Assembly: GCF_013761175.1 (NCBI RefSeq)
Contig: NZ_JACDUR010000004.1
Location: 620,001 to 684,000, forward strand
Length of the DNA: 64,000 nt
From: Nonomuraea soli
Lineage (GTDB): Bacteria; Actinomycetota; Actinomycetes; Streptosporangiales; Streptosporangiaceae
Direction: 5' to 3'
Shown: positions 1-8,434 of the stretch, piece by piece
How the letters are laid out: each line of letters opens with the position of its first letter
Numbering within the stretch: the first letter of the stretch is position 1
Notes under the pieces: model-generated
What the model was told of the DNA's origin: nothing
The model's input: the letters and a program-made list of their open reading frames with translations, nothing else
Database searches by the model: none
Program-made: the position numbers and the translations under genes

Positions 1-1
1 C

Positions 2-2458
2 GCGCAGACCTACTTCCGTTCCCTGGCCACCAGGGGGGCCGCGGCCGAGGTGCCGGCCCATCTCGACGACGTGATCGCCGCCTGCCGGGCCGCCGGCTAC
101 GACCTGATCATCGTCGAGACCCCCGGCATCGGCCAGGGCGACGCCGGGATCGTGCCGCACGTCGACGTCCCGATCTACGTCATGACGCCCGAGTTCGGCG
201 CGGCCTCCCAGCTGGAGAAGATCGACATGCTCGACTTCGCCGAGGCCGTGGTCATCAACAAGTACGAGCGCCGGGGGGCCGAGGACGCCCTGCGCGACGT
301 GCGCCGCCAGCTCGTGCGCAACCGGGCCGCCTTCGGCGTCTCACCCGACGACATGCCCGTCTTCGGCACCATCGCCGCCCGCTACAACGACGCCGGCGTC
401 ACCGCGCTCTACCAGCACCTGCGCGGCCTGCTCACCGACAAGGGCCTGACCTCGGGTCCCGGCCTGCTGCCGAAGGTCTCCGGCCGCACCTCGCAGACGG
501 CCGCCGCGATCGTCCCGCCCAAGCGGGTGCGCTATCTGGCCGAGATCGCCGAGACGGTCCGCGAATACCACGCCGAGACCGAGCGCCAGGTCGAGATCGC
601 CCGCCGCCGCCAGCAACTGACCGCCGTCCGCGCCCTCCTCGACGCGCCCGAGGGCCAGCTCGACGAGCTCCTGCACCGGGCCGAGGACGAGCTGAGCGAG
701 GAGAGCAGGGGCCTGCTGGAGGAGTGGCCGAGCCTGCGCGAGCAGTACACGGCCGACGAGCTGGTCGTGAAGGTGCGCGACAAGGAGATCCACACCCCGC
801 TGTGGCGCGAGACGCTGAGCGGCAACCGCATCCCGCGCGTCGCCGTCCCCCGGTACCAGGACCACGGCGAGCTGCTGAGCTTCCTGCGGCGTGAGAACCT
901 TCCCGGGCGTTTCCCCTTCACCGCGGGCGTCTTCCCCTTCAAGCGCGACGACGAGGACCCCACCCGCATGTTCGCGGGCGAGGGCGACCCGTTCCGCACC
1001 AACCGCCGTTTCAAGCTCCTGTCGGAGGGCCAGCCGGCCACGCGCCTCTCGACCGCCTTCGACTCGGTGACGCTGTACGGCAACGACCCGGCGCTGCGGC
1101 CCGACATCTACGGCAAGGTCGGCACCTCGGGCGTCTCCATCGCCACGCTCGACGACATGAAGGTGCTCTACGACGGCTTCGACCTGAGCGCTCCGAACAC
1201 GTCGGTGTCGATGACGATCAACGGTCCCGCCCCGACGATCCTGGCGTTCTACCTCAACGCCGCGATCGACCAGGCGGTCGAGCGCTTCGCCGCCGAGCAC
1301 GGCCGCGAGCCGTCCGCCGAGGAGCACCAGGAGCTGAGGGCCAGGACCCTCGCCACCGTGCGGGGCACGGTCCAGGCCGACATCCTGAAGGAGGACCAGG
1401 GCCAGAACACCTGCATCTTCTCCACGGAGTTCAGCCTGCGCATGATGGCCGACATCCAGGAGTGGTTCGTCAGGCAGCGGGTGCGCAACTTCTACTCCGT
1501 CTCGATCTCCGGCTACCACATCGCCGAGGCCGGGGCCAACCCCATCAGCCAGCTGGCCTTCACGCTGGCCAACGGCTTCACCTACGTCGAGGCCTACCTG
1601 GCCAGGCAGATGAAGGTCGACGACTTCGCGCCGAACCTGTCGTTCTTCTTCTCCAACGGCATGGACCCCGAATACAGCGTGCTGGGCCGGGTGGCCAGGC
1701 GTATCTGGGCCGTCGCGATGCGCGAGAGGTACGGCGCGGGCGAGCGGTCGCAGAAGCTGAAGTACCACATCCAGACCAGCGGCCGGTCGCTGCACGCCCA
1801 GGAGATGAACTTCAACGACATCAGGACCACTCTCCAGGCCCTGATCGCGATCTACGACAACTGCAACAGCCTGCACACCAACGCCTACGACGAGGCGGTG
1901 ACGACCCCGAGCGCCGAGTCGGTACGGCGGGCCATGGCGATCCAGCTGATCATCAACCGCGAGTGGGGCCTGGCGCGCAACGAGAACCCGCTCCAGGGCG
2001 CCTTCGTCATCGACGAGCTCACCGACCTGGTCGAGGAGGCGGTGCTGAAGGAGTTCGAGCGGCTGTCGGACCGGGGCGGCGTGCTGGGCGCGATGGAGAC
2101 CGGCTACCAGCGCGGCAAGATCCAGGACGAGTCGATGCTCTACGAGACGCGCAAGCACGACGGCTCGTTGCCGATCATCGGCGTGAACACCTTCCGCGGC
2201 CCCGACGAGGCGCCGCAGAAGAAGCTGGAGCTGGCGCGCGGCACGGAGGAGGAGAAGCAGTCGCAGCTGCGGCGGCTGGAGGCCTTCCACGAGCGCAACC
2301 GCGCCGAGGCCCCGCAGGCGCTGCGGCGGCTGCGGGAGGCGGCGATGTCCGACGGGAACGCCTTCGAGGTGCTGATGGACGTGGCCAGGGTCTGCTCGCT
2401 GGGGCAGATCACCGACGCGCTGTTCGAGGCGGGCGGACAATACCGGCGTAACGTCTGA
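2..2458 (+). CDS. icmF: Fused isobutyryl-CoA/methylmalonyl-CoA-type mutase IcmF, 5' partial
   Basis: Adenosylcobalamin-dependent acyl-CoA mutase fused to its own G-protein chaperone; members interconvert isobutyryl- and n-butyryl-CoA (or related acyl-CoAs) in the cytosol. The frame is open to the window edge, so about 818 residues of a protein usually near 1,070-1,090 are visible; the B12-binding domain and the GTPase P-loop lie outside. Visible first is the rest of the MeaB-like GTPase, with ETPGIGQGD (switch region) and NKYE (the G4 motif as found in IcmF). The mutase domain follows from about residue 290 (RMFAGEGDPFRTNRRF, YGKVGTSGVSIATLDD) and ends in the IcmF-type tail. An internal ATG at 50 is not the start, because the conserved GTPase fold continues upstream of it. 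The M20 gene follows after 22 bp. Substrate specificity cannot be read from what is seen. Confidence 0.93.
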   Translation, partial: AQTYFRSLATRGAAAEVPAHLDDVIAACRAAGYDLIIVETPGIGQGDAGIVPHVDVPIYVMTPEFGAASQLEKIDMLDFAEAVVINKYERRGAEDALRDVRRQLVRNRAAFGVSPDDMPVFGTIAARYNDAGVTALYQHLRGLLTDKGLTSGPGLLPKVSGRTSQTAAAIVPPKRVRYLAEIAETVREYHAETERQVEIARRRQQLTAVRALLDAPEGQLDELLHRAEDELSEESRGLLEEWPSLREQYTADELVVKVRDKEIHTPLWRETLSGNRIPRVAVPRYQDHGELLSFLRRENLPGRFPFTAGVFPFKRDDEDPTRMFAGEGDPFRTNRRFKLLSEGQPATRLSTAFDSVTLYGNDPALRPDIYGKVGTSGVSIATLDDMKVLYDGFDLSAPNTSVSMTINGPAPTILAFYLNAAIDQAVERFAAEHGREPSAEEHQELRARTLATVRGTVQADILKEDQGQNTCIFSTEFSLRMMADIQEWFVRQRVRNFYSVSISGYHIAEAGANPISQLAFTLANGFTYVEAYLARQMKVDDFAPNLSFFFSNGMDPEYSVLGRVARRIWAVAMRERYGAGERSQKLKYHIQTSGRSLHAQEMNFNDIRTTLQALIAIYDNCNSLHTNAYDEAVTTPSAESVRRAMAIQLIINREWGLARNENPLQGAFVIDELTDLVEEAVLKEFERLSDRGGVLGAMETGYQRGKIQDESMLYETRKHDGSLPIIGVNTFRGPDEAPQKKLELARGTEEEKQSQLRRLEAFHERNRAEAPQALRRLREAAMSDGNAFEVLMDVARVCSLGQITDALFEAGGQYRRNV

Positions 2459-2480
2459 GGCGGCAGGGTATCCCCCGGAA

Positions 2481-3734
2481 ATGGGGGATATCTTCGCGCG
2501 CCTGCCCGAGCTCGGTGACGGACTGGCCGAGCTCTACAAGGACCTGCACACCCATCCCGAGCTGTCGTTCGCCGAACACCGCACCGCGGGCGTGGTCGCC
2601 GGGCGGCTGCGCGCCCTCGGCCTGGAGGTGACCGAGGGCGTCGGGCGCACCGGAGTGGTGGGCCTGCTGCGCAACGGCGACGGCCCGACCGTGCTGCTGC
2701 GCGCCGACTTCGACGCGCTGCCCGTGGAGGAACGCACCGGCCTGCCGTACGCCAGCACGGCCCGCGGCACCGACCCCGACGGCAACGACGTGCCGGTCAT
2801 GCACGCCTGCGGCCACGACGTGCACGTGACGTGCCTCATCGGCGCCCTCGACCTGCTGGCGGGCGATCGCGAGAGCTGGTCGGGCACGGTCATGGCGGTC
2901 TTCCAGCCGGCCGAGGAGCTCGGCTCGGGCGCCCAGGCCATGGTCGACGACCGGCTCTTCGAGCGGTTCGGCACCCCTGACGTTGTGCTCGGCCAGCACG
3001 TCGCACCCGCTCCCGCGGGATGGGTCGGCATCCACGCCGGCCCCGCCTTCGCCGGCTCCGACGGGCTCAGGGTCACCCTGTACGGCAAGGGCGGGCACGG
3101 CTCCCGGCCGGAGACCACGATCGACCCGGTCGTGATGGCCGCCGCGACGATCATGAGGTTGCAGACGATCGTGTCGCGGGAGGTGGCGGGCGGCGAGACC
3201 GCCGTCGTCACCGTGGGCTCCGTCCACGCGGGCACCAAGGAGAACATCATCCCCGACGAGGCGGAGCTCAAGCTCAACATCCGCAGCTACACCGAGCCCG
3301 TCAGGGCCAAGGTGCTGGGCGCCGTCGAGCGCATCGTCAAGGCCGAGGCGGCCGCCGCGGGGGCGCTCAAGGATCCCGTGATCGAGTCGCTGCACGGCTT
3401 CCCGGCACTCGTCAACGACGTCACGGCCACCGCCAGGGTCGAGTCCGTGCTGAAGGCGACGTTCGGCGAGGACAAGGTGATCGATCCGGGGGCGGTGACC
3501 GGCAGCGAGGACGTCGGGGTGTTCGCCACCGCGGCCGGTGTGCCGCTCGCGTACTGGCTGCTGGGCGGCATCGACCCGGAGACCTACCTGAAGGCCCTCC
3601 AGGCGGGCACGGTCGAGCAGGACATCCCCGCCAACCACTCACCGCTGTTCGCGCCGGTGATCGAGCCGACGCTCGGCACGGGGGTGAAGGCGCTGGTCGC
3701 GGTGGCGTTTGAGTGGTTGTCGCCGCACCGCTAG
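2481..3734 (+). CDS. M20 family amidohydrolase/carboxypeptidase
   Basis: Metal-dependent amidohydrolase of the M20D type (hippurate hydrolase, IAA-amino-acid hydrolase, N-acyl-amino-acid deacylase group), 417 residues, the normal family length. Seen: DLHTHPELSF near the N-terminus, the metal/catalytic segment MHACGHDVHVT around residue 110, FQPAEELGSGA with the catalytic Glu pair around 145, the dimerisation domain with GKGGHGSRPE (residues about 200-210), and a C-terminal GSEDVGVF metal-ligand segment. No signal peptide, so probably cytosolic. The start ATG gives the usual family N-terminus, although the ribosome-binding site is weak. Lies 22 bp after icmF and is probably co-transcribed. The natural substrate is unknown. 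Confidence 0.9.
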   Translation: MGDIFARLPELGDGLAELYKDLHTHPELSFAEHRTAGVVAGRLRALGLEVTEGVGRTGVVGLLRNGDGPTVLLRADFDALPVEERTGLPYASTARGTDPDGNDVPVMHACGHDVHVTCLIGALDLLAGDRESWSGTVMAVFQPAEELGSGAQAMVDDRLFERFGTPDVVLGQHVAPAPAGWVGIHAGPAFAGSDGLRVTLYGKGGHGSRPETTIDPVVMAAATIMRLQTIVSREVAGGETAVVTVGSVHAGTKENIIPDEAELKLNIRSYTEPVRAKVLGAVERIVKAEAAAAGALKDPVIESLHGFPALVNDVTATARVESVLKATFGEDKVIDPGAVTGSEDVGVFATAAGVPLAYWLLGGIDPETYLKALQAGTVEQDIPANHSPLFAPVIEPTLGTGVKALVAVAFEWLSPHR

Positions 3735-3744
3735 GCTTCCCGCC

Positions 3745-4173
3745 ATGTTTCGGCGTTTTATCCCTATGGTGGCGCTCGCCGGGCTGGTAGCCGCCTGCGG
3801 CGGAACCGGCGACATGGGCGCGCAGCTGGCCAAGGACGGCGACAAGATCCTTGCCGAGGGCGGGTGGCAGGAGCCGTCCGTCACCAGCAAGGCGGAGGAG
3901 TGCAACGACGGCTGGGTCGTCTACCGGGCCTCGGCTGTCCTGCCGACCGAGGAAACCGACCTGGAGAAGGCGCTGGGTGGGGCCACCACGATCGTCAACG
4001 AGCGGCTGAGCAGCGCGGGGTACACCGCCGACCCCGCCAACGCGCAGGCGCTCCCGCTCAACGGCGGGCTCAAGCTCAACTACTCCAAGGCCGGCGTGAA
4101 CTTCAAGATCACCCTGACCCGGCCGGGGGAGAAGGGCGTCGGTGTGATGCTGCAGGGCTCGACCGCCTGTTAG
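3745..4173 (+). CDS. Small putative lipoprotein of unknown function
   Basis: 142-residue protein starting with a basic N-region (MFRRF), a short hydrophobic stretch and a lipobox-like VAAC at about residues 15-18, so probably a lipid-anchored extracellular protein. The mature part holds two Cys (EECNDGW and the final TAC) that could form a disulfide. I chose the ATG at 3745, because the in-frame TTG upstream lies inside the M20 gene and would spoil the signal peptide. I do not recognise a named family. It follows the M20 gene by 10 bp and precedes the ATPase by 13 bp. Confidence 0.75.
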   Translation: MFRRFIPMVALAGLVAACGGTGDMGAQLAKDGDKILAEGGWQEPSVTSKAEECNDGWVVYRASAVLPTEETDLEKALGGATTIVNERLSSAGYTADPANAQALPLNGGLKLNYSKAGVNFKITLTRPGEKGVGVMLQGSTAC

Positions 4174-4186
4174 CTAGGCTGATGAA

Positions 4187-5329
4187 GTGATCACGACCCT
4201 GGCGGTGGAGAACTATCGCTCGCTGCGCCGCCTGGTGATCGAGATCGGCTCCCTCACCGTCGTCACCGGGGCCAACGGCAGCGGCAAGTCCAACCTCTAC
4301 CGCGCGCTGCGCCTGCTCTCCGATGCCGGGCGCAACGGCGCCGTGGCGGCGCTGGCCCGCGAGGGCGGGCTGGAGTCCACCCTGTGGGCCGGCCCCGAGC
4401 AGGGCGCCCGCCGGGGGCGTGCCGTCCAGGGCACGGTACGCAGCTCCTCCGTCAGCCTCAAGCTCGGCTTCGCCGGCGACGACCTCGGGTACGCCGTCGA
4501 CTTCGGGCTGCCCGTCGGAGGCGAGGCCAGGTCGGCGTTCAACCTCGACCCCGAGATCAAGAGCGAGGCCGTCTGGGGCGGGCCGATCCTGCGCCCGGCC
4601 ACCCTGCTCGCCGAACGCCACGGGCCCGTGGCCCGCGTCCGCGGCGACGACGGCTGGGAGCACGTGCCCTACCGGCTGCAGGCCTTCGACAGCGTGCTGG
4701 CCGAGGTGGCCGACCTGGACCTGCTGATGATCCGCGAGCGTATCCGCTCCTGGCGCTTCTACGACCACCTGCGCACCGACGCCGAGGCACCCGCGCGGAT
4801 GGCGCAGATCGGCACCCGCACGCCCGTGCTCGGTCACGACGGCGCCGACCTGGCCGCCGCGCTGCAGACCATCATCGAGATCGGCGACGCCGACGCGCTC
4901 GACAAGGCCGTCTCCGACGCCTTCCCCGGCAGCGCCGTCCAGGTGGCCCAGATCGGCGGCGGCCGCCTGGAGCTTCAGCTGCGCCAGCACGGGCTGCTGC
5001 GGCCGCTCAGCGGGGCCGAGCTGTCGGACGGGACGCTGCGCTACCTGCTGCTGGTGGCCGCGCTGCTGACCCCGCGCCCTCCCGCCCTGCTGGTGCTCAA
5101 CGAACCGGAGACGAGCCTCCACCCGGATCTGCTCGAACCCCTGGCCGAGCTGGTGTCCACCGCCGCGGGCAAGACCCAGCTGGTCCTGGTCAGCCATGCC
5201 CGGCCGCTGGTGGCGGCGCTGGCCGAGCGCGGCGCGTCGGTCGTCGAGCTGGTCAAGGAGCTGGGCGAGACCCGGGTCGAGGGCTACGGCCCGCTCGACG
5301 GCCCGGCGTGGACCTGGCCGAAACGCTGA
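4187..5329 (+). CDS. AAA/ABC-type ATPase (COG4637/RecF-like)
   Basis: Single-protein SMC/RecF-like ATPase of 380 residues. Seen: N-terminal ENYRSLRRL, Walker A GANGSGKS at residues 28-35, an ABC-type signature LSDGTLR near 282, and a Walker B region LLVLNEPETSLHP near 299, followed by a switch-like VSHARPLV. In this family Asn often replaces the usual Asp of LDEP, so LNEP is not necessarily a defect. Related proteins are called predicted ATPases and some act with nucleases, but no nuclease partner is adjacent here. GTG start. Ends 46 bp from the convergent SARP gene. Cellular role unknown. Confidence 0.85.
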   Translation: MITTLAVENYRSLRRLVIEIGSLTVVTGANGSGKSNLYRALRLLSDAGRNGAVAALAREGGLESTLWAGPEQGARRGRAVQGTVRSSSVSLKLGFAGDDLGYAVDFGLPVGGEARSAFNLDPEIKSEAVWGGPILRPATLLAERHGPVARVRGDDGWEHVPYRLQAFDSVLAEVADLDLLMIRERIRSWRFYDHLRTDAEAPARMAQIGTRTPVLGHDGADLAAALQTIIEIGDADALDKAVSDAFPGSAVQVAQIGGGRLELQLRQHGLLRPLSGAELSDGTLRYLLLVAALLTPRPPALLVLNEPETSLHPDLLEPLAELVSTAAGKTQLVLVSHARPLVAALAERGASVVELVKELGETRVEGYGPLDGPAWTWPKR

Positions 5330-5375
5330 TCCTCGGGGCGAGCCGATATTGGCCCGTTCCAAAACCCCGCCCGTC

Positions 5376-6182
5376 TCACCCGCAGAGCGAGCAGTGGGTG
5401 CGGCGGCGCGCATGGCGGCGCACGTGCCCGCGCGGAGCGCCGGAGAGTGAGGCGTCGCTGGTGAGGATGGCCAGCTCCAGCCGCCGCAGATCGGCGGAGG
5501 GCTCCAGGCCGAGGTTCTCGGTCAGATAGCGCCGTCCGTCACGGTAGGCCTGGAGCGCGTCGGCCTGCCGTCCGGCCCGGTACAGGGCGATCATCAGCTG
5601 GCCGCGGAAACGTTCCTGGAGCGGGTACTCCTTCACCAGCACCGACAGCTCGCCGATCAGGTCGGCATGCCGGGCCAGGCGCAGGTCGGCGTCGATGCAG
5701 TCGCCCAGGGCCGCCAGCCGTTCCTCGTTGAGCCGGGTGGCCTCCTGGTGTAGCAGCGGGGTGTCCTCCAGGCCGTGCAGGGCGGGCCCGCGCCACAACC
5801 GCAGCGCGCTGTGCAGGAGCTGGCTGGCCTCGCTGACCCGCCCGGCGGCCAGGTGGCGCCGGCCGTCGAAGACGAAACGTTCGAAGCGGTGGGCGTCGAC
5901 GGCTTCCGCGGGGGCGTGCAGGGCGTAGCCCGAGGAGCGCCGGACGATCACCTCGCGGGCGCCCAGGATGCGTCGCAGGCGATGTAACTGCAGGCGCAGC
6001 CGGGTGCTGCCCAGCTCGCCCGCCTCCGGTCCCCAGAGCGCGTCGATGAGCACGTCGGTGTGGACGACCGTGCCCGCCCGGCACAGCAGGAGTGCCAGCA
6101 GCGCCTGCTGCTTGACCGACCGCACGGGCAGTTGGGAATCGCCGTCTATGACTTCGAGAGCACCCAATATTCCGAATCGCAC
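5376..6182 (-). CDS. SARP-type (BTAD) transcriptional regulator
   Basis: 268-residue Streptomyces antibiotic regulatory protein: an OmpR-like winged-helix DNA-binding domain (residues about 1-92, from VRFGILGALEVIDG to RSSGYAL) then a bacterial transcriptional activation domain (about 97-240). There is no C-terminal ATPase, so it is of the short SARP class. I chose the GTG at 6182 because it is preceded by AGGAG at a good distance and gives the typical SARP N-terminus; a longer frame to 6305 exists but adds non-family sequence. The tail is Arg/His-rich (RRHARRRTH) and ends CSLCG. Divergent from the exopolysaccharide operon; the intervening DNA holds three 11-bp-spaced repeats, so it probably activates that operon (inference). 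Confidence 0.88.
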   Translation of the reverse strand: MRFGILGALEVIDGDSQLPVRSVKQQALLALLLCRAGTVVHTDVLIDALWGPEAGELGSTRLRLQLHRLRRILGAREVIVRRSSGYALHAPAEAVDAHRFERFVFDGRRHLAAGRVSEASQLLHSALRLWRGPALHGLEDTPLLHQEATRLNEERLAALGDCIDADLRLARHADLIGELSVLVKEYPLQERFRGQLMIALYRAGRQADALQAYRDGRRYLTENLGLEPSADLRRLELAILTSDASLSGAPRGHVRRHARRRTHCSLCG

Positions 6183-6231
6183 GGCTCGCTCCTGGATCCT
6201 CACAAAGATTTTTGGACTAAAGGAGGATAAA

Positions 6232-6252
6232 GCCTGCACGGAGAGTGCAGGC
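6232..6252. promoter_or_regulatory. Inverted repeat in the SARP/exopolysaccharide divergent promoter
   Basis: Perfect 8-bp inverted repeat GCCTGCAC-GGAGA-GTGCAGGC in the 161-bp region between the divergent start codons at 6182 and 6344. It could be an operator or a hairpin in the leader of either transcript. No factor can be assigned from sequence. Confidence 0.5.
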
Positions 6253-6263
6253 GCTGTTCCGGA

Positions 6264-6293
6264 GAGAAACCGACGGGAAACTGAAGTGAAACT
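6264..6293 (+). promoter_or_regulatory. Three direct repeats with 11-bp period, candidate SARP-binding site
   Basis: GNGAAACY occurs at 6264-6271, 6275-6282 and 6286-6293, exactly 11 bp apart. SARP regulators classically bind direct heptamer repeats on one helical face with an 11-bp period just upstream of the -10 region of their targets. The array lies 50 bp before the first exopolysaccharide gene and beside a SARP gene. The -10 box itself is not clear. Confidence 0.62.
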
Positions 6294-6343
6294 CCCTGAT
6301 CTCACACTGACTTCATCATTCGCTCCATGTCGGAGATAAATCC

Positions 6344-8434
6344 ATGAAAAAAGGCTATTTGGCGTGGACAGCCCTCCCGATGTTGCTAAGCCTCACATCG
6401 GTTCCAGCCACCCATATCTCCCCTAAGCCGAATATCGGGCAAAGCGTCTCGCATGACGGTCACGACCACGGCGCACCCGACCGCGGGGAGGTCGCCAGGC
6501 CGAAGCCGGAGAAGGGCAAGGCGCTGCCCAAGGTGAAGCTCGCCCCCATCGAGGTCACCTCCGACGCCCAGGCCAGGACCCTGGCCGCGCCCGTCACCAA
6601 CAAGGTGGGCCTGCGCGCCCTCGTGGTCGCCGTCGACGGCGACGACTTCGGCCTGGCCACCTGGAAGGCGGTGCTGGACCGCGTCGGCATGCCGTACGAC
6701 GTCGTCCAGACCAGAACCGAGGCGCTGCCCGAGCTCCTGCGCGCCGACGGCGCCGGCAAGTACAACGCGATCCTGCTCACCAACAACTCGCTGCTCTACC
6801 ACGACGGCAGCGGCTTCGTCAGCGGCCTGGACGCCCAGGAATGGAACGCTCTATGGGCCTACGAGCGTGACTTCGCGGTGCGGCAGGTCTCGCTCTACAC
6901 CGCCTACGGCAGCTTCCCCGAGGACTACTGCCTGCGCCCCGGCACGGAGAACGGCAACGCGACCAACGCCACCCTCACCACGCAGGGCGCGCCCGTCTTC
7001 GACTACCTCAAGTCGAACGTGTCGATCCCGATCACGCTCTCCTACGTCTACCGCTCCGCGCTGCAGCCGGGCTGCGCCGCCGAGCCGATCCTGCAGTCGG
7101 GCAGCGACGTGCTGGGCGTCAAGAGCACCAGCACCGACGGACGCGAGCGCATGGCGCTGACCTTCACCTCCAACCAGTACCTGCCCCAGGCCGACCTGCT
7201 GACCTACGGCCTGCTGCGGTGGGCGACGCGCGGGCTCATGCTCGGCGAGCGCAAGCACTACCTGAACGTGGACGTGGACGACTGGTTCAACTCCACCGAC
7301 CACCTGCTGGCCGACGGGACGATCTCCCCCACCCCCTTCCGCATCACCCAGGGCGACGCCTCCAGCACGCTCTCCCAGCAGAACGCCTTCCGCGCGGCCA
7401 ACCCGCTGGCCTCCGGCTTCAAGCTCAACATCGCCTACAACGGCGAGGGCGCCAACCCGAACGGGCTCGTCCTGTGCCTGCTCAACCTGGGCGGTGAGCC
7501 GCTGAGCAACTGGTCGAAGTGCAACCAGGCGCAGTTCACGTGGATCAACCACACGATGACCCACCCGAAGATGAACGACACCGACTACACGACCAGCCTC
7601 AACGAGATCAACCAGAACCTCACGCGGGCACAGCAGATGGGCATCCCGGTCGACAGGACCGTCCTGAAGACCGGAGAGTACTCCGGCCTGGGCGTCTACC
7701 ACCCGGACCCCAACAACGACATCGACCCGCCCACGGACTTCGGCCTGGCCGCCTCCAACCCGAACCTGCTGCAGGCGGCCAAGGACGCCGGCGTGAAGTA
7801 CCTGCACGGCAACATGTCGTTCAACAGCCACAAGCCGAGCTGCTTCAACTGCGGCATCTACCATCCGCTGGAGCAGTCGCTGCTGATCGTGCCCGACTGG
7901 CCCGTCAACGTCGCCTACCACGTCACCAACCAGGCGGAGGAGACGACCTTCTACAACTCCTACTACGGCCCGCATGGCAAGTTCCCCTACTGGCCGGTCA
8001 ACCAGACCTACACCCAGATCGTCGACCACGAGTCGAACGTCGGCCTCCAGCACGTCATGTCGGGCTCGGTCTATTCGCACACCTTCCACCAGGGCAACCT
8101 GCGGAACTACGGCGGCAACAAGAACCTGACCTTCGACTGGATCAACGCCGTCGTCAACAAGTACAAGTCGTACTACAACGTCCCGCTCGTCACGCCGAAC
8201 TGGGGCGGCCTGGCCGGCTACGTCGCCGGCCGCAACGCCCACTTCTCGGCCCTCACCGCCGGCGCCGACGCCGTCTACGACCGTACGGCAGGCACGATCA
8301 CCTTCACCTCGCCCGCCAACGGCTCGGTGCTGGCCACCAACGCCGGAGGCGCCGCCTACGGCACCGACAAGACCGCGACCATCGCGCTCACCGCCAACAC
8401 CCCTGTGACCGTCGCGGCGAGTCCACGCCCGTGA
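6344..8434 (+). CDS. Agd3-like exopolysaccharide deacetylase (CBM87-CE18 type), secreted
   Basis: 696-residue exported protein. N-terminus MKKGYLAW plus a hydrophobic stretch is a plausible Sec signal, followed by a His/Pro/Lys-rich linker to about residue 85. Next comes an alpha/beta region (residues about 86-300) resembling the CBM87 domain of fungal Agd3, then a NodB-like barrel: LNVDVDDWF (about 306-314; Asp metal/base motif), HTMTHP (about 403-408; HxxxH metal ligands) and KTGEYSGL (about 442). This architecture matches CE18 deacetylases that partly de-N-acetylate galactosaminogalactan, making it cationic and adhesive. First gene of the operon, with GGAG before the ATG. The 5' end is unusually AT-rich. 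Substrate assignment rests on family resemblance and on the neighbouring PelF-like and GH114-like genes. Confidence 0.78.
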   Translation: MKKGYLAWTALPMLLSLTSVPATHISPKPNIGQSVSHDGHDHGAPDRGEVARPKPEKGKALPKVKLAPIEVTSDAQARTLAAPVTNKVGLRALVVAVDGDDFGLATWKAVLDRVGMPYDVVQTRTEALPELLRADGAGKYNAILLTNNSLLYHDGSGFVSGLDAQEWNALWAYERDFAVRQVSLYTAYGSFPEDYCLRPGTENGNATNATLTTQGAPVFDYLKSNVSIPITLSYVYRSALQPGCAAEPILQSGSDVLGVKSTSTDGRERMALTFTSNQYLPQADLLTYGLLRWATRGLMLGERKHYLNVDVDDWFNSTDHLLADGTISPTPFRITQGDASSTLSQQNAFRAANPLASGFKLNIAYNGEGANPNGLVLCLLNLGGEPLSNWSKCNQAQFTWINHTMTHPKMNDTDYTTSLNEINQNLTRAQQMGIPVDRTVLKTGEYSGLGVYHPDPNNDIDPPTDFGLAASNPNLLQAAKDAGVKYLHGNMSFNSHKPSCFNCGIYHPLEQSLLIVPDWPVNVAYHVTNQAEETTFYNSYYGPHGKFPYWPVNQTYTQIVDHESNVGLQHVMSGSVYSHTFHQGNLRNYGGNKNLTFDWINAVVNKYKSYYNVPLVTPNWGGLAGYVAGRNAHFSALTAGADAVYDRTAGTITFTSPANGSVLATNAGGAAYGTDKTATIALTANTPVTVAASPRP

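Noticed and set aside
341-2440. Long open frame on the minus strand opposite icmF
   Set aside because: Arg/Val/Leu/Gln/His-rich low-complexity translation, a typical shadow of high-GC coding on the other strand; icmF has clear motifs.
4187-5329. OLD/Gabija-like anti-phage ATPase system
   Set aside because: The ATPase stands alone without a TOPRIM or nuclease domain or a helicase partner; neighbours are housekeeping-type genes.
6183-6305. Extended N-terminus for the SARP regulator
   Set aside because: AGGAG before GTG 6182 and the canonical SARP start support the shorter form; the extension covers the divergent promoter and the 11-bp repeats.
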